In this document: positions 7,938 through 16,431 of the stretch, piece after piece | How the letters are laid out: each line of letters starts with the position of its first letter | Numbering within the stretch: position 1 is the stretch's first letter | NCBI GenBank assembly: GCA_026004195.1 | Contig: BPIQ01000001.1 | Location: forward strand, 1-64,000 | From: Candidatus Binatia bacterium | GTDB lineage: Bacteria > Desulfobacterota > Binatia > HRBIN30 > BPIQ01 | Length of the DNA stretch: 64,000 bases | Direction: 5' to 3' | Notes under the pieces: generated by a model | What the model was told of the DNA's origin: nothing | What the model saw: the letters and a program-made list of their open reading frames with translations, nothing else | Databases searched by the model: none | Made by a program: the position numbers and the translations under genes

Positions 7938-8027
7938 GGTGTCGAGCCCTTCCCGACCGGTTACAACACGCCTTCCGGGAAAGCAAACCGCTTTTCTCGC
8001 GCCGAGGCGCTGGCGGGCTCCCGGCGG

Positions 8028-9380
8028 TCAGCCGACCAGGGCGGACTCGGTCCGATCCGAGGTGCAACCCCGCAGGAGTTCGGCCAGGCGTCGGACGTTT
8101 TTCTCGCTGTCGAACTCCTCCACGACGCGCCGGCGGGCGGCTTCGCCGAACCTCCGACGCAAGGACGGCTCGGCGGCGAGCTTCAGGATGGCCCGAGCGA
8201 GCTCGTCCGTTCGGTTGGGCGGAAAGAGACAACCCGTCTGCCCGTCCGCGACGAGCTCTTCGATGCCCGGCACCTTCGACGCGACCACGGGAAGCCCGCT
8301 CGCCATCGCTTCCACTACCACGTTGGCGATCACGTCCCGCCTGCGCGAACGACCCGCCAGTTCGCTTGCGAGGACGAAGATGTCGGATTCCCGGAGGATC
8401 CGGGCCAACTCGACCTGAGGAAGAGCCCCGAGAAGCTCCACCGTCCCTTCGAGTCCCCGTGCCCGGATCTGCCGCTCGAGAGACCGCCGTTCGGGTCCTT
8501 CGCCTACGATTCGACAGCGGAGGTCGACTCCCCGAGTCTTCAGGATCCCACAGGCGTCGACGAGGAGGTGCATCCCCTTGTACCGTTCGAGCTGTCCGCA
8601 GGAGACGAGATGCAAGGGGCCCCCGCCGTCGCCTCGGTTACCGCCGGGCCGGAAGCGACGAGTGTCGACGCCGTGGTAGAGGACGTGGATCCGGCCGGCC
8701 GCGTCCGGTGCCAGGCTTCCGAGGAAGGCCGCGTTGGCCTTGGCACACGTGACCACGAAGCTCGCGGCGCGGAGCTTCTCCGGGATCATCCGCTGGACCA
8801 TGTAAATGTCGTAGGCGTGGGCGCTCAGGCTGAAAGGAATACCGGTGAGCCGGTGGACCACGTAGGCGACCGTCGCAGGGTACGTCATCCAGTGCGCGTG
8901 GAGGTGGCCGACCCCGTCCTCGCGGAGCTTCCGGGCCAGGTGTACCGCGACCGGCACGAGCGCGAGGGAGCGAAGCAGGTAGAGGAGGGGGTGGGTGTTG
9001 TACCAGCCTCGAAGCCGGTTGTACCACGTCGGTCGCCGGGCTCCGGGCCACTCGAGCCGCACATCTGCCCCCGAGCGCCAGGCGAGCACGACCGAGCGAA
9101 AAGCGTCGAACCAGACCCCGGGCCGCCGGCGAAGGAGTTCCCAGTTGTCGCGCCAGAGTCGGGCCGAAGTCCAACCGGGCAGATAGCGGACCTCCGGGAT
9201 GATTTTTTCTCCCTCGGGCTGCTGCCTCTTGCTCGGTCCCCGAAGGGAGTAGATCTTCGGGTCGAGGCCGCACCGACGGACCCCGAGCACCTCCCAGAGG
9301 ACGAAGGTCTGGTGGAAGACGGGAAAGGCGGGAAACAGGTACGCAAGTTCCCGGCCGGGTCTCGCCTCGCCTGGAGTCAT
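8028..9380 (-). CDS. Group 1 (GT4) glycosyltransferase, exopolysaccharide type
   Basis: 450 residues with the GT-B fold of GT4 enzymes. N-terminal half: AYLFPAFPVFHQTFVLWEV, HLHAHWMTYPATVAYVV, FSLSAHAYDIY. C-terminal half: VSCGQLERYKGMHLLVDA, CRIVGEGPERRSLE, and the donor-site signature near residues 365-400 (EAMASGLPVVASKVPGIEELV). It transfers sugar from an activated donor to a lipid- or glycan acceptor at the cytoplasmic face. The ATG at 9380 overlaps the stop of the next upstream gene (9377), so translation is coupled in the minus-strand cluster. Confidence 0.9.
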   Translation of the reverse strand: MTPGEARPGRELAYLFPAFPVFHQTFVLWEVLGVRRCGLDPKIYSLRGPSKRQQPEGEKIIPEVRYLPGWTSARLWRDNWELLRRRPGVWFDAFRSVVLAWRSGADVRLEWPGARRPTWYNRLRGWYNTHPLLYLLRSLALVPVAVHLARKLREDGVGHLHAHWMTYPATVAYVVHRLTGIPFSLSAHAYDIYMVQRMIPEKLRAASFVVTCAKANAAFLGSLAPDAAGRIHVLYHGVDTRRFRPGGNRGDGGGPLHLVSCGQLERYKGMHLLVDACGILKTRGVDLRCRIVGEGPERRSLERQIRARGLEGTVELLGALPQVELARILRESDIFVLASELAGRSRRRDVIANVVVEAMASGLPVVASKVPGIEELVADGQTGCLFPPNRTDELARAILKLAAEPSLRRRFGEAARRRVVEEFDSEKNVRRLAELLRGCTSDRTESALVG

Positions 9381-10048
9381 GGCTCTCCGAACGGCCTCCT
9401 GTCGTCCACCCGAACCACGTGAATCCGGGCGCGCCCGAGAACGTAGCGAATCGTCTGCCGCGCCACGATCTTTCCGCCGAGGAGACGGGAGACGAGAAGG
9501 GAGGGGCGGTTTTTCGCGCCGATGCACCCCACGACCGTCCTCACTCCACGCGCGGCGAGGCAATCCGTCGCTCGACGTGCGAGGGCCCAGGCCGCGGCTC
9601 GCTCTCCGGGCAGGGCGAAGATTCCGCCGGTGAGCCGGGAGGGCGGAACCAGGTGATCCCTCACGGCAGGGAACCAGGGTTTCTCGGGCGTCACCTCGTT
9701 CCAGTACCAGCAAGCACCCACGATGCGCTCTCCTCTGAGCGCCACGAAGGCGTCCGGCATGGCCTTCTCGAGCCGACGGCGACGGACGCGGAGGGGTTGC
9801 CGGCCCAGGTCGAACGGCAGGATGCGAGCCACCGTGTCCACGTCCTCGGCCGTCATTTCCCGCACGAGCACTCCGTTCACCACGGCCGGCAGAGGAGGCG
9901 GTACCACCGGTGGCACGAGACTCCGGACCAGCACGAAGATCTCCTCTTCTCCGAAAAGTCGCTCCCGGAGGCGGCGGGCCGTCGCGCGAAATCCGTCGGA
10001 GCGCCAGCTCAGGAGAACCGTTTCCGCGAGGTCGACGATCGTGCTCAT
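9377..10048 (-). CDS. GNAT-like N-acyltransferase domain protein
   Basis: 223 residues. An N-terminal helical part (DLAETVLLSWRSDGFRATARRL) is followed by a GNAT-like region from about residue 60: VLVREMTAEDVDTVARI, DAFVALRGERIVGACWYWNEV, GGIFALPGERAAAWALARRATDCLAARG, then GAKNRPSLLVSRLLGGKIV. This is the pattern of acyl-CoA N-acyltransferases, with the helix and splayed strands in the right order, although the acetyl-CoA pyrophosphate loop is not canonical. Start ATG 10048 overlaps the TGA of the sulfotransferase by four bases (ATGA). It probably modifies an amino group on the product of this cluster. Confidence 0.7.
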   Translation of the reverse strand: MSTIVDLAETVLLSWRSDGFRATARRLRERLFGEEEIFVLVRSLVPPVVPPPLPAVVNGVLVREMTAEDVDTVARILPFDLGRQPLRVRRRRLEKAMPDAFVALRGERIVGACWYWNEVTPEKPWFPAVRDHLVPPSRLTGGIFALPGERAAAWALARRATDCLAARGVRTVVGCIGAKNRPSLLVSRLLGGKIVARQTIRYVLGRARIHVVRVDDRRPFGEP

Positions 10049-11007
10049 TCCTCCGGGGCGGGCTCGGGCCCGGGTTCTCGGTCTTTCCTTCCCGCTCCCT
10101 TGAGCCTCTGGAGGAGGAGTCCCACCTGGTAGCGGCGCCGTGCCGCTTCCGGCGGTTCCTCGGGCTCCACGCGGACCGGCTCGTACCCGCAGAGCTCGAG
10201 GACGGGATTGCAGATCTCCGCCAGGCGGGCGAGCGTGTACCTCGGGAGCTTTTTCCATCTCCCGACGCTCGAGGCGTCGATGGACGAACGACCGTAGGTC
10301 TTCCAGTCGCCGAGCCCGACGGTCTCGCGGGACGAGAGCGCCTTGCTCGTGAACTCCGGGTCCCAGCTCTCGCCGAGAAACCCCATGAGCTTCTGCATGG
10401 TGGCGTCGGGTTCGGCCACGAGGTCTTCGTAGCGGAGAAGAAACGAGTGCTCGGGGTGGCTCGCAGCGAACGCACGGATTCCTCGGGCGAGGTCGGCCCA
10501 CGCGTGCGCGAAGGCCTCGAGAACGGCGGGGTAGCGGACGACGTAATCGTGGAGTTCCCGCAGGTAGGCCCCGTTTTTTTCGCAGAGCTCCTGGATGCTA
10601 CAGGCCACGTCCAGGCCGTGACGCTCGAGGCAGACGTACGCACACCGGTCCCCGCAGAGCGCCTCGATCTCCGGAAGGTAGAAAGCGTCGAAGGCGGTCT
10701 TGGCGGCCCAGCGCGCTTTTCCCTGCCGGGAGGCGTACTCGCGGTGGAAGGAGAACGCGAGCTCCCGGAGTCTCGAGAGGACGTCCTCGCGGGAAAACCC
10801 CGCGTACTCGAGACCCTCGAGGACCCCGATCCCCACTCCGTCCGCCGTCTTCTCGCTGCGAAGAAAGCGCCCGCAGGCCGCAAAGACGTTCGTTTCCGGG
10901 GGGCAGGCGATCCGGGGATGCGCGTCGAGAAGCCTGCGGAGGAGTGTCGTTCCGGAGCGGGGCGGCCCGAGAACGAGAATGCCTTCGGTGCTTTCCGCTT
11001 TTCCCAT
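10045..11007 (-). CDS. PAPS-dependent sulfotransferase
   Basis: 320 residues. The 5'-phosphosulfate loop GPPRSGTTLLRRLLDAHP is at about residues 14-31. The ALLRYEDLVAEP-type segment (FLLRYEDLVAEPDATMQ) and WKTYGRSSIDASSVGRWKK near the C-terminus are typical of the Sulfotransfer_1/3 group, in which the latter contacts PAPS 3'-phosphate. It moves sulfate from PAPS to a hydroxyl or amine. The ATG at 11007 overlaps the stop of the decarboxylase gene by one base and its own stop overlaps the GNAT gene, so the three are translationally coupled. Acceptor unknown; the operon suggests the glycan or amine made by its neighbours. Confidence 0.88.
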   Translation of the reverse strand: MGKAESTEGILVLGPPRSGTTLLRRLLDAHPRIACPPETNVFAACGRFLRSEKTADGVGIGVLEGLEYAGFSREDVLSRLRELAFSFHREYASRQGKARWAAKTAFDAFYLPEIEALCGDRCAYVCLERHGLDVACSIQELCEKNGAYLRELHDYVVRYPAVLEAFAHAWADLARGIRAFAASHPEHSFLLRYEDLVAEPDATMQKLMGFLGESWDPEFTSKALSSRETVGLGDWKTYGRSSIDASSVGRWKKLPRYTLARLAEICNPVLELCGYEPVRVEPEEPPEAARRRYQVGLLLQRLKGAGRKDREPGPEPAPEE

Positions 11008-12266
11008 CACGCCTCCCCGGGCTCCGCCGAGAACTCGCCGACGTCCTCGAGGCGTACCGTGCCCTCCGCTTCGTCGACCAGGATTTCCCGCGGCGGCGGA
11101 TGGCTGATGAAGTGGATCGGACTCGCGGTGAGCCCGTACGCCCCGCTGCACTCGACCGCGACGACGTCGCCCGTCTCGAGCCCACGAAACCGGACGTTGC
11201 GGCCGATCGTATCGATCGTGGTGCAGAGCGGCCCGACGAGAGTGTACTCGCTTTCCTCCCCCCGGTCCGGGGTGACCTTGAACATGCGGTAGTTGCGCTG
11301 GAGGATGCTCCCGAGATGCCCGGCCGCGCCGAGGTGGTGGTTCATGCCGCCGTCGCAGAGGGCGATCGTCACACCCCGCGAGCGTTTCGTCCGGACGACC
11401 CGCGTGAGGTAGATGCCGGCCTCGCCCACGAGGTAGCGGCCCGTCTCCAGGACGAACTCGGCTTCGCGGAACGAGGGCTCCTCCCGGGCTCGCTCGAGCT
11501 CCGGCACGGTCCTCGAAGCCACCGCGTCCAGGTCGAGCGCCGTGTCCGCATCGTGGTAGGGGATGCCGAGCCCGGAGCCGAAGACGAGACGCCGCGGCCG
11601 CAGGCCCGCGATCGTGGCCGCGCGGCGGAAGACGTCGAGAAAGATGCGGTAGTTCTCCACGACGGCTTCCGCCTTGAGGCACTGCGTGCCCGAATAGATG
11701 TGGAAGCCGCGGAGCCGAAGGCGGGGGAGGGAAGCGAGGGCCGGGAGCGTGTCTTCGAGCTCCTCCTCGTCGACGCCGAACTGCGTGGGTTTCCCGCTCA
11801 TGTTGACGCCGAAACCGCGGGGAACGTGCCGCGGCGCGATTCGGAGGAGGACGTCCTGCGTTTCCCCCTCTTGTTCGCAGATGGCTTCGAGAAGCCGCGC
11901 CTCGTCGAGAGATTCGAGTACGACCTCGCCCGCCCGCGAGCGTACGGCGAAGCGCAGCTCGTCTCGGGTTTTCGCGGGCCCGGTGAACGTGGTCGACCCG
12001 GGCGGCCAGCCCGCACGGACCGCCCGCCGGATTTCGCCGGCCGAAGAAACGTCGAGCAGATCGACGACCTCGCGCATCCGGCGCAGGAGCTCGCGGTTCG
12101 GGTTGCTCTTGACCGCGTAGCTCAGGCGGAAAAGACCCCGGAACGCCGTGCGCAGGCGCTCGGCGCGGCGGCGGATGTCGCCGAGGAAGTAGACGTAGGC
12201 GGGCGTGCCGAACTCGCGCGCGAGCCGCTCGAGGAGCACCCTTTTCTCCGCTCGGTCACCTTCCAT
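11007..12266 (-). CDS. PLP-dependent decarboxylase, LysA/ODC fold (exosortase A-associated type)
   Basis: 419 residues of the fold-type III alanine racemase-like barrel plus beta domain. LSYAVKSNPNRELLRRM holds the Schiff-base lysine (about residue 51). HIYSGTQ, GSGLGIPY (PLP phosphate loop), ETGRYLVGEAG and CDGGMNHH follow, and the C-terminal VGPLCTTIDTIG carries the specificity-helix cysteine of decarboxylases. Diaminopimelate and ornithine decarboxylases share these motifs. Placement next to an ACP and an AMP ligase matches the TIGR03099-type enzyme of exosortase A/PEP-CTERM loci rather than lysine biosynthesis. The ATG at 12266 overlaps the ACP stop (12256) by 11 bases. Confidence 0.88.
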   Translation of the reverse strand: MEGDRAEKRVLLERLAREFGTPAYVYFLGDIRRRAERLRTAFRGLFRLSYAVKSNPNRELLRRMREVVDLLDVSSAGEIRRAVRAGWPPGSTTFTGPAKTRDELRFAVRSRAGEVVLESLDEARLLEAICEQEGETQDVLLRIAPRHVPRGFGVNMSGKPTQFGVDEEELEDTLPALASLPRLRLRGFHIYSGTQCLKAEAVVENYRIFLDVFRRAATIAGLRPRRLVFGSGLGIPYHDADTALDLDAVASRTVPELERAREEPSFREAEFVLETGRYLVGEAGIYLTRVVRTKRSRGVTIALCDGGMNHHLGAAGHLGSILQRNYRMFKVTPDRGEESEYTLVGPLCTTIDTIGRNVRFRGLETGDVVAVECSGAYGLTASPIHFISHPPPREILVDEAEGTVRLEDVGEFSAEPGEA

Positions 12267-12504
12267 GTCGGGTCGCCACGAAGCGAAGGATGCGGCCCAC
12301 CGTATCCAGATGCTCGAGCGTGATGTCTTCCGGCTCGAAGGAGACACCCGATTCGTTCTCGACGTAGACGACGAGTTCGGCGAGAGCCACGGAGTCGACG
12401 AGTCCCGACGAGAAAAGCGGCGTCTCGTCGTCGATTTCCGCGGGATCGAGCCCGAGACGCTCTTCGAGAAAACGCAGGAGGGTGTCGCGGTCGAGTCCCG
12501 TCAT
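12256..12504 (-). CDS. Acyl carrier protein
   Basis: 82 residues from the ATG at 12504, which has GGGAG about ten bases upstream; a GTG at 12519 would add five residues. It has a four-helix ACP pattern with the phosphopantetheine site in SSGLVDSVALAEL (Ser of GLVDS, about residue 38) and the acidic helix II that docks with partner enzymes. It lies between the AMP ligase and the PLP decarboxylase, overlapping the latter. That argues for a dedicated carrier loaded by the ligase, not the fatty-acid ACP. Confidence 0.92.
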   Translation of the reverse strand: MTGLDRDTLLRFLEERLGLDPAEIDDETPLFSSGLVDSVALAELVVYVENESGVSFEPEDITLEHLDTVGRILRFVATRHGR

Positions 12505-12523
12505 GCTCTTCGCTCCCACCGCG

Positions 12524-14170
12524 TCATCGACCTTCCGCTGCGGCTTCGACTCCGCTGGCCCGCTCGCGCAGCAGCTTTTCGTCGGGCTTTCCCGTGGCGG
12601 TTCTCGGAATGCGTTCGACGAAGACCGTGCGCTGCGGGATCATGTAGGACGGAAGCCGCAGGTTCAACTCCTTGCGGATCGAAGCGGGGGAAAGTCGGGA
12701 TCCTCTTGCCGGGACCACGAAGGCGACGAGGAGCGGATCCGCTCCGGGGCCAGCGACCCCGAGCACCACCGCATCTTCCACCCCGGGCACGGCCAGAAGC
12801 TGAGCCGCCACCTCGAGGGGATAGACGCGGTTTCCCTGGATTTTCGTCATGGAGTCCCGCCGGCCCTTGAGGTAGAGGTAGCCCTCCGGGTCGACGAACC
12901 CGAGATCTCCCGTGAACACGGCCAGCGGCGACGAGTCCTCGGGACCGTAAAAGGGGTTGGGACGCAGCTTGCGCTCCTCCTCGGGCGTGAGCTCGCGGTT
13001 CCCGAGGTATCCCAGCATGATACCCAGCCCCGTGTGCACGATCTCGCCGACCTCGCCGGGAGGGCACGGCTTGCCGTCCTCGTCGACGACGTAGAAGCGG
13101 GCGCCCGGGAAAGCCCGGCCCACGCTTTCGGGCTTGCGCGCGAGCTCTTCGGGGCGGAGCGAGGCGGTGCGAAACGCTTCGGTCTGACCGTAAGTCTTGA
13201 AAATGCCGGCCCGTCCCAGGACCGACCGGAGCTTTGCGAGCGTCGGAGCCGGAAGGCTACCGCCCGACACCGTGACGTAGCGCAAGGGCGCGTGCTGCCC
13301 CTCGGTGTCGAACCGGAGGCCGGCGCGGAGAAAATCCTGCCAGATGGCGGGGACGGCCGAGATGCCGGTGACACGTCGGGCCCCGGCGGCGGTGACGATG
13401 TCGGCCGGAAGCCACGACTTGAGCAGAACGAGCTCGGCACCGACGTAGAGCGCCGAGAGAAGCTGGTTCAAGCCGACGTCGAAGGAGAAGGGAAGGACAC
13501 TCAGGAGAACGTCCGAGTCCCCGAGACCGAACCAGCGCACTTCCGCTTCCGTTCGGGCGACGAGGTCTTCGGTCGAAACCAGCACTCCCTTGGGCTCACC
13601 CGACGAGCCGGAAGTGAAAAGGCACGCGCCGACCTCGGACGCCGGGCTCGGTGGCGGCCCGGGGTCGGGGGCTTCCGGCAGGCTCGACCTTTCCACCACC
13701 CGGTAGGCCGACCGGAGCTCGGTCGCGGTGCGGGCCGACACCGCAGCGGCCCCCTCTCCCCCGAGCCAGAGCCACGTCGTCCCGGGCTTCGCCCCGAGCC
13801 TTTCGACGCCGCCGCGGAGCGACAAACTCCCGGTCGCGTCGAGAACGCAGAGCGAAGCATCCGTCGCTCGGAGGACGGCCGCCACCTGGGGCCACCGGTA
13901 TTTCGGGTTCAGGAAGCAGAAAGGCCTCCCGGCGATCATGGCACCCAGCATGGCGGCGATCGACGCTACGGACTTCCCGGTCAGGAGCGGGACGATCTCG
14001 CCCGGCGGGGCTTGCCGGGAGAGGAAGCCGGCGTAGCGGAGTGCGTCGCGGTAAAGCTCGGAATAAGTCGCTTCCCTCGGGCTCCGGGGATCCCATTCGC
14101 AGACCGCGACCTTGGAGCCCCTTTCTTTGGCGTGTCTCGCGACACAGCGCACCAGAGCGTTCTCGCGCAC
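12524..14170 (-). CDS. AMP-forming acyl/amino acid ligase (exosortase A-associated type)
   Basis: 548 residues from the GTG at 14170. ANL-superfamily motifs appear in order: A3 FTSGSSGEPKGV (about residue 190), TGISAVPAIW, A5 FKTYGQTE, A7 FTGDLGFVDPEGYLYLKGR, A8 with MTKIQGNRVYPLEV, and the terminal lysine motif RTATGKPDEKLL. It activates a carboxylate as an adenylate and then passes it to a thiol, here most likely the adjacent ACP. Similarity in size and neighbourhood is to TIGR03098 ligases of exosortase A loci. It is divergent from the short-chain dehydrogenase gene, with about 130 bp between starts. Confidence 0.9.
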   Translation of the reverse strand: MRENALVRCVARHAKERGSKVAVCEWDPRSPREATYSELYRDALRYAGFLSRQAPPGEIVPLLTGKSVASIAAMLGAMIAGRPFCFLNPKYRWPQVAAVLRATDASLCVLDATGSLSLRGGVERLGAKPGTTWLWLGGEGAAAVSARTATELRSAYRVVERSSLPEAPDPGPPPSPASEVGACLFTSGSSGEPKGVLVSTEDLVARTEAEVRWFGLGDSDVLLSVLPFSFDVGLNQLLSALYVGAELVLLKSWLPADIVTAAGARRVTGISAVPAIWQDFLRAGLRFDTEGQHAPLRYVTVSGGSLPAPTLAKLRSVLGRAGIFKTYGQTEAFRTASLRPEELARKPESVGRAFPGARFYVVDEDGKPCPPGEVGEIVHTGLGIMLGYLGNRELTPEEERKLRPNPFYGPEDSSPLAVFTGDLGFVDPEGYLYLKGRRDSMTKIQGNRVYPLEVAAQLLAVPGVEDAVVLGVAGPGADPLLVAFVVPARGSRLSPASIRKELNLRLPSYMIPQRTVFVERIPRTATGKPDEKLLRERASGVEAAAEGR

Positions 14171-14300
14171 AGGAAACGTCGGTCTCCGGGGATACGGCGA
14201 CTTTACAGCCCCCCTCGTCGGCGAGTCAAGGCGAAGGTTCGGCGGCCTTGACGCGCTCGCTCCGCAGTGCAAGAAGCTCCGGCGGTGGAGGGCGAGGGAG

Positions 14301-15083
14301 ATGCGGCTTGCGGGGAAAGTGGCTCTGGTCACGGGGGCGACGAAGGGGATCGGACGTGGCATCGCTCGGGTCTTCGCCCGCGAGGGTGCCAAGGTGGTCC
14401 TCGCCGGGCGTTCGGTCGAGGCGGGAAAGGAAGTGGAGGGCGAAATTCTCCGGGAGGGCGGCGAGGCGGTGTTCGTGCGGACGGACGTCGGCGTGGAAGA
14501 AGACGTCGCACGTGCCGTGCGGGAGGCCGTGGACTCTTTCGGAAAGCTCACCACGCTCGTGAACAACGCGGCCGCCACGCACCTCGTGGGCCTTCCCGGC
14601 AAGGGAGACACGAGGGTGGATCGGCTCGAGAACCGGGTCTTCGCCGAAACCCTCCAGACCAACCTCTGGGGTCTTTTCTGGTGCTGCAAGCACGCGATCC
14701 CCGAGATGATTCGGGCCGGTGGAGGATCCGTCGTGAACATTTCCTCGGGCGTGGCGACCAAGGGCGCGCCGGACATGGACGCCTACACGGCGAGCAAGGG
14801 AGCGATGAATGCGCTCACGCGTGCGATGGCGGTGGAGTACGCCAAGGACCGGATCCGCGTGAACGCCATCGCGACGGGATTCGTGGAAAGCGGGGAGCAG
14901 ACCGAAGAGCTCCTTCGAACTCCGGGCCAGCGCGAGCTCCTGCGGAACATCGTTCCCCTTCCGTACTTCGGAACACCCGAGGACATCGCCTACGGGTGTG
15001 TCTACCTCGCTTCGGACGAGGCGCGCTACGTGACCGGAGTCGTTCTCCCGATCGACGGCGGCTACCTGGCCTGTCCGTCCTGA
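14301..15083 (+). CDS. Short-chain dehydrogenase/reductase
   Basis: 260 residues of classical SDR type: cofactor loop TGATKGIGRGIA (residues 11-22), NNAA at about residue 90, catalytic Ser in NISSGVA, YTASKGAMN with catalytic Tyr and Lys, and the PIDGG closing motif. An Arg after the second strand (VVLAGRSVE) suggests NADP(H) preference. A ten-residue insertion (GLPGKGDTRVDRLEN) after NNAA occurs in a subgroup acting on CoA esters or steroids. AGGGAG precedes the ATG at 14301. No obvious partner next to it, so the substrate is open. Confidence 0.92.
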   Translation: MRLAGKVALVTGATKGIGRGIARVFAREGAKVVLAGRSVEAGKEVEGEILREGGEAVFVRTDVGVEEDVARAVREAVDSFGKLTTLVNNAAATHLVGLPGKGDTRVDRLENRVFAETLQTNLWGLFWCCKHAIPEMIRAGGGSVVNISSGVATKGAPDMDAYTASKGAMNALTRAMAVEYAKDRIRVNAIATGFVESGEQTEELLRTPGQRELLRNIVPLPYFGTPEDIAYGCVYLASDEARYVTGVVLPIDGGYLACPS

Positions 15084-15246
15084 CTCCCGTCCCGAGCCGG
15101 CTTGGGTGCCGAGCCACTGCCGCGTGGCCCCGGGTAGGCCCCTGCGGTTCGTGGTCGGCCGGCCGGCGCGCTCCGTACCGGGTGGAACCGAGCGGGCGGA
15201 AAGGACTTGGTTTTGTCGGGACCGAGCAGCTAAAAGGCGACACGGG

Positions 15247-16404
15247 ATGACAGAGACCTTCCACGTCGAATCTCTCCTCGAAGAGGCGCGCCGACGGACC
15301 GGCCTCGAAGATTTCGGAGACCCCAGCTTCCGCGACGGACTCGAAGTCCTGGCTCGTTCCCTCGAAGAAGAGGCACGGCTGGGCGAAAGCGGTCGAGCCG
15401 CGTGGAGATCGCAGATCCTCGGATACCTGGTCGAGCGGCTCCGGATCGAGGATTGGTACCGGCGCCACCCCGAGATCGACGCCCAGGTCGTCCGGGCGCC
15501 GATCGTCGTGACGGGACTTCCGCGGACCGGAACGACGGCACTTTCGAATCTCCTGGCGCAGGATCCCGAAGCTCGTTCGCTTCGCTTCTGGGAGTCGCTG
15601 CGTCCGACGCCGCCGCCCGAGGCCGCGACGCAAGACACCGACCCGCGCATCGCCGAGGCGGATGCCATGCTCGAGGGCATGAAGGCCGCCGCACCCGACC
15701 TGGCGAAGATGCACGACGACAACGGCAGGAGCCCCACGGAGAACCAGGACCTTCTCGGGCAGCACTTCCGCACCCTGCATTTCGACGGCATGGCGAGGGT
15801 CCCGGCGTACGTCGAGTGGTGGCTCTCCTGCGACATGGTGCCCGCCTACCGGCACCACAGGCGCGTTCTCAAGCTGCTCCAGTGGCGCTGCCCGCCCTAC
15901 CGCTGGAACCTGAAAAACCCGCCGGATCTCTTCTGCCTCGAGGCCGTGACGGCGGTCTATCCCGATGCACGCATCGTGTGGACCCACCGCGATCCCGCGA
16001 AGGTTCTGCCTTCGGTGTGCAGCCTCGTCGCCACCGTTCGTTCGATTTTCAGCCCGGAAGTCGACCGCCACGAGCTCGGGCGCGCGCAGCTTCGCCTCTG
16101 GGCGGAAGCCGTCCGGCGCGGGATGGAGTTCCGGGACCGCGTGGGGGAAGAACGTTTCGTCGACGTCCGCATGGAAGAGCTCGTCTCCGACCCGATCGTG
16201 GCGGTCGCGAGGATCTACGATCGGTTCGGTCTCGTGCTCGGCGAGGAAGCGCAAAAGCGCATGCGACTCTGGCTTGCCGAGAACCCGCAGGGCAAACACG
16301 GCGCTCACCGGTACGACCTCGCGGATTTCGGCCTCCGGCTCGGGGAGGTGCGCGAGGCGTTTTTGCCGTACGTGCGCCGTTTTGCCGTCCGAATCGAGGC
16401 GTAG
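15247..16404 (+). CDS. Sulfotransferase family protein (long form)
   Basis: 385 residues. An N-terminal helical region of about 75 residues precedes the PAPS loop VTGLPRTGTTALSNLLAQDP (about residues 88-107). YRWNLKNPPDLF and WTHRDPAKVLPSVCSL are the downstream strand and 3'-phosphate regions. This long-form family (Sulfotransfer_3-like, common in mycobacteria and in uncultured hydrocarbon-associated bacteria) is often annotated as sulfotransferase with no known acceptor. A DUF1214 gene follows 27 bp later on the same strand, a pairing seen repeatedly in such genomes, which suggests a common pathway. Confidence 0.87.
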   Translation: MTETFHVESLLEEARRRTGLEDFGDPSFRDGLEVLARSLEEEARLGESGRAAWRSQILGYLVERLRIEDWYRRHPEIDAQVVRAPIVVTGLPRTGTTALSNLLAQDPEARSLRFWESLRPTPPPEAATQDTDPRIAEADAMLEGMKAAAPDLAKMHDDNGRSPTENQDLLGQHFRTLHFDGMARVPAYVEWWLSCDMVPAYRHHRRVLKLLQWRCPPYRWNLKNPPDLFCLEAVTAVYPDARIVWTHRDPAKVLPSVCSLVATVRSIFSPEVDRHELGRAQLRLWAEAVRRGMEFRDRVGEERFVDVRMEELVSDPIVAVARIYDRFGLVLGEEAQKRMRLWLAENPQGKHGAHRYDLADFGLRLGEVREAFLPYVRRFAVRIEA

Positions 16405-16431
16405 TAAGGAGCGCGCCGGGAAGTCGAGATC

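Noticed and set aside
11007-12266. lysA, diaminopimelate decarboxylase for lysine synthesis
   Set aside because: The fold fits, but overlap with a dedicated ACP gene and an AMP ligase points to the exosortase A-associated type instead of primary metabolism.
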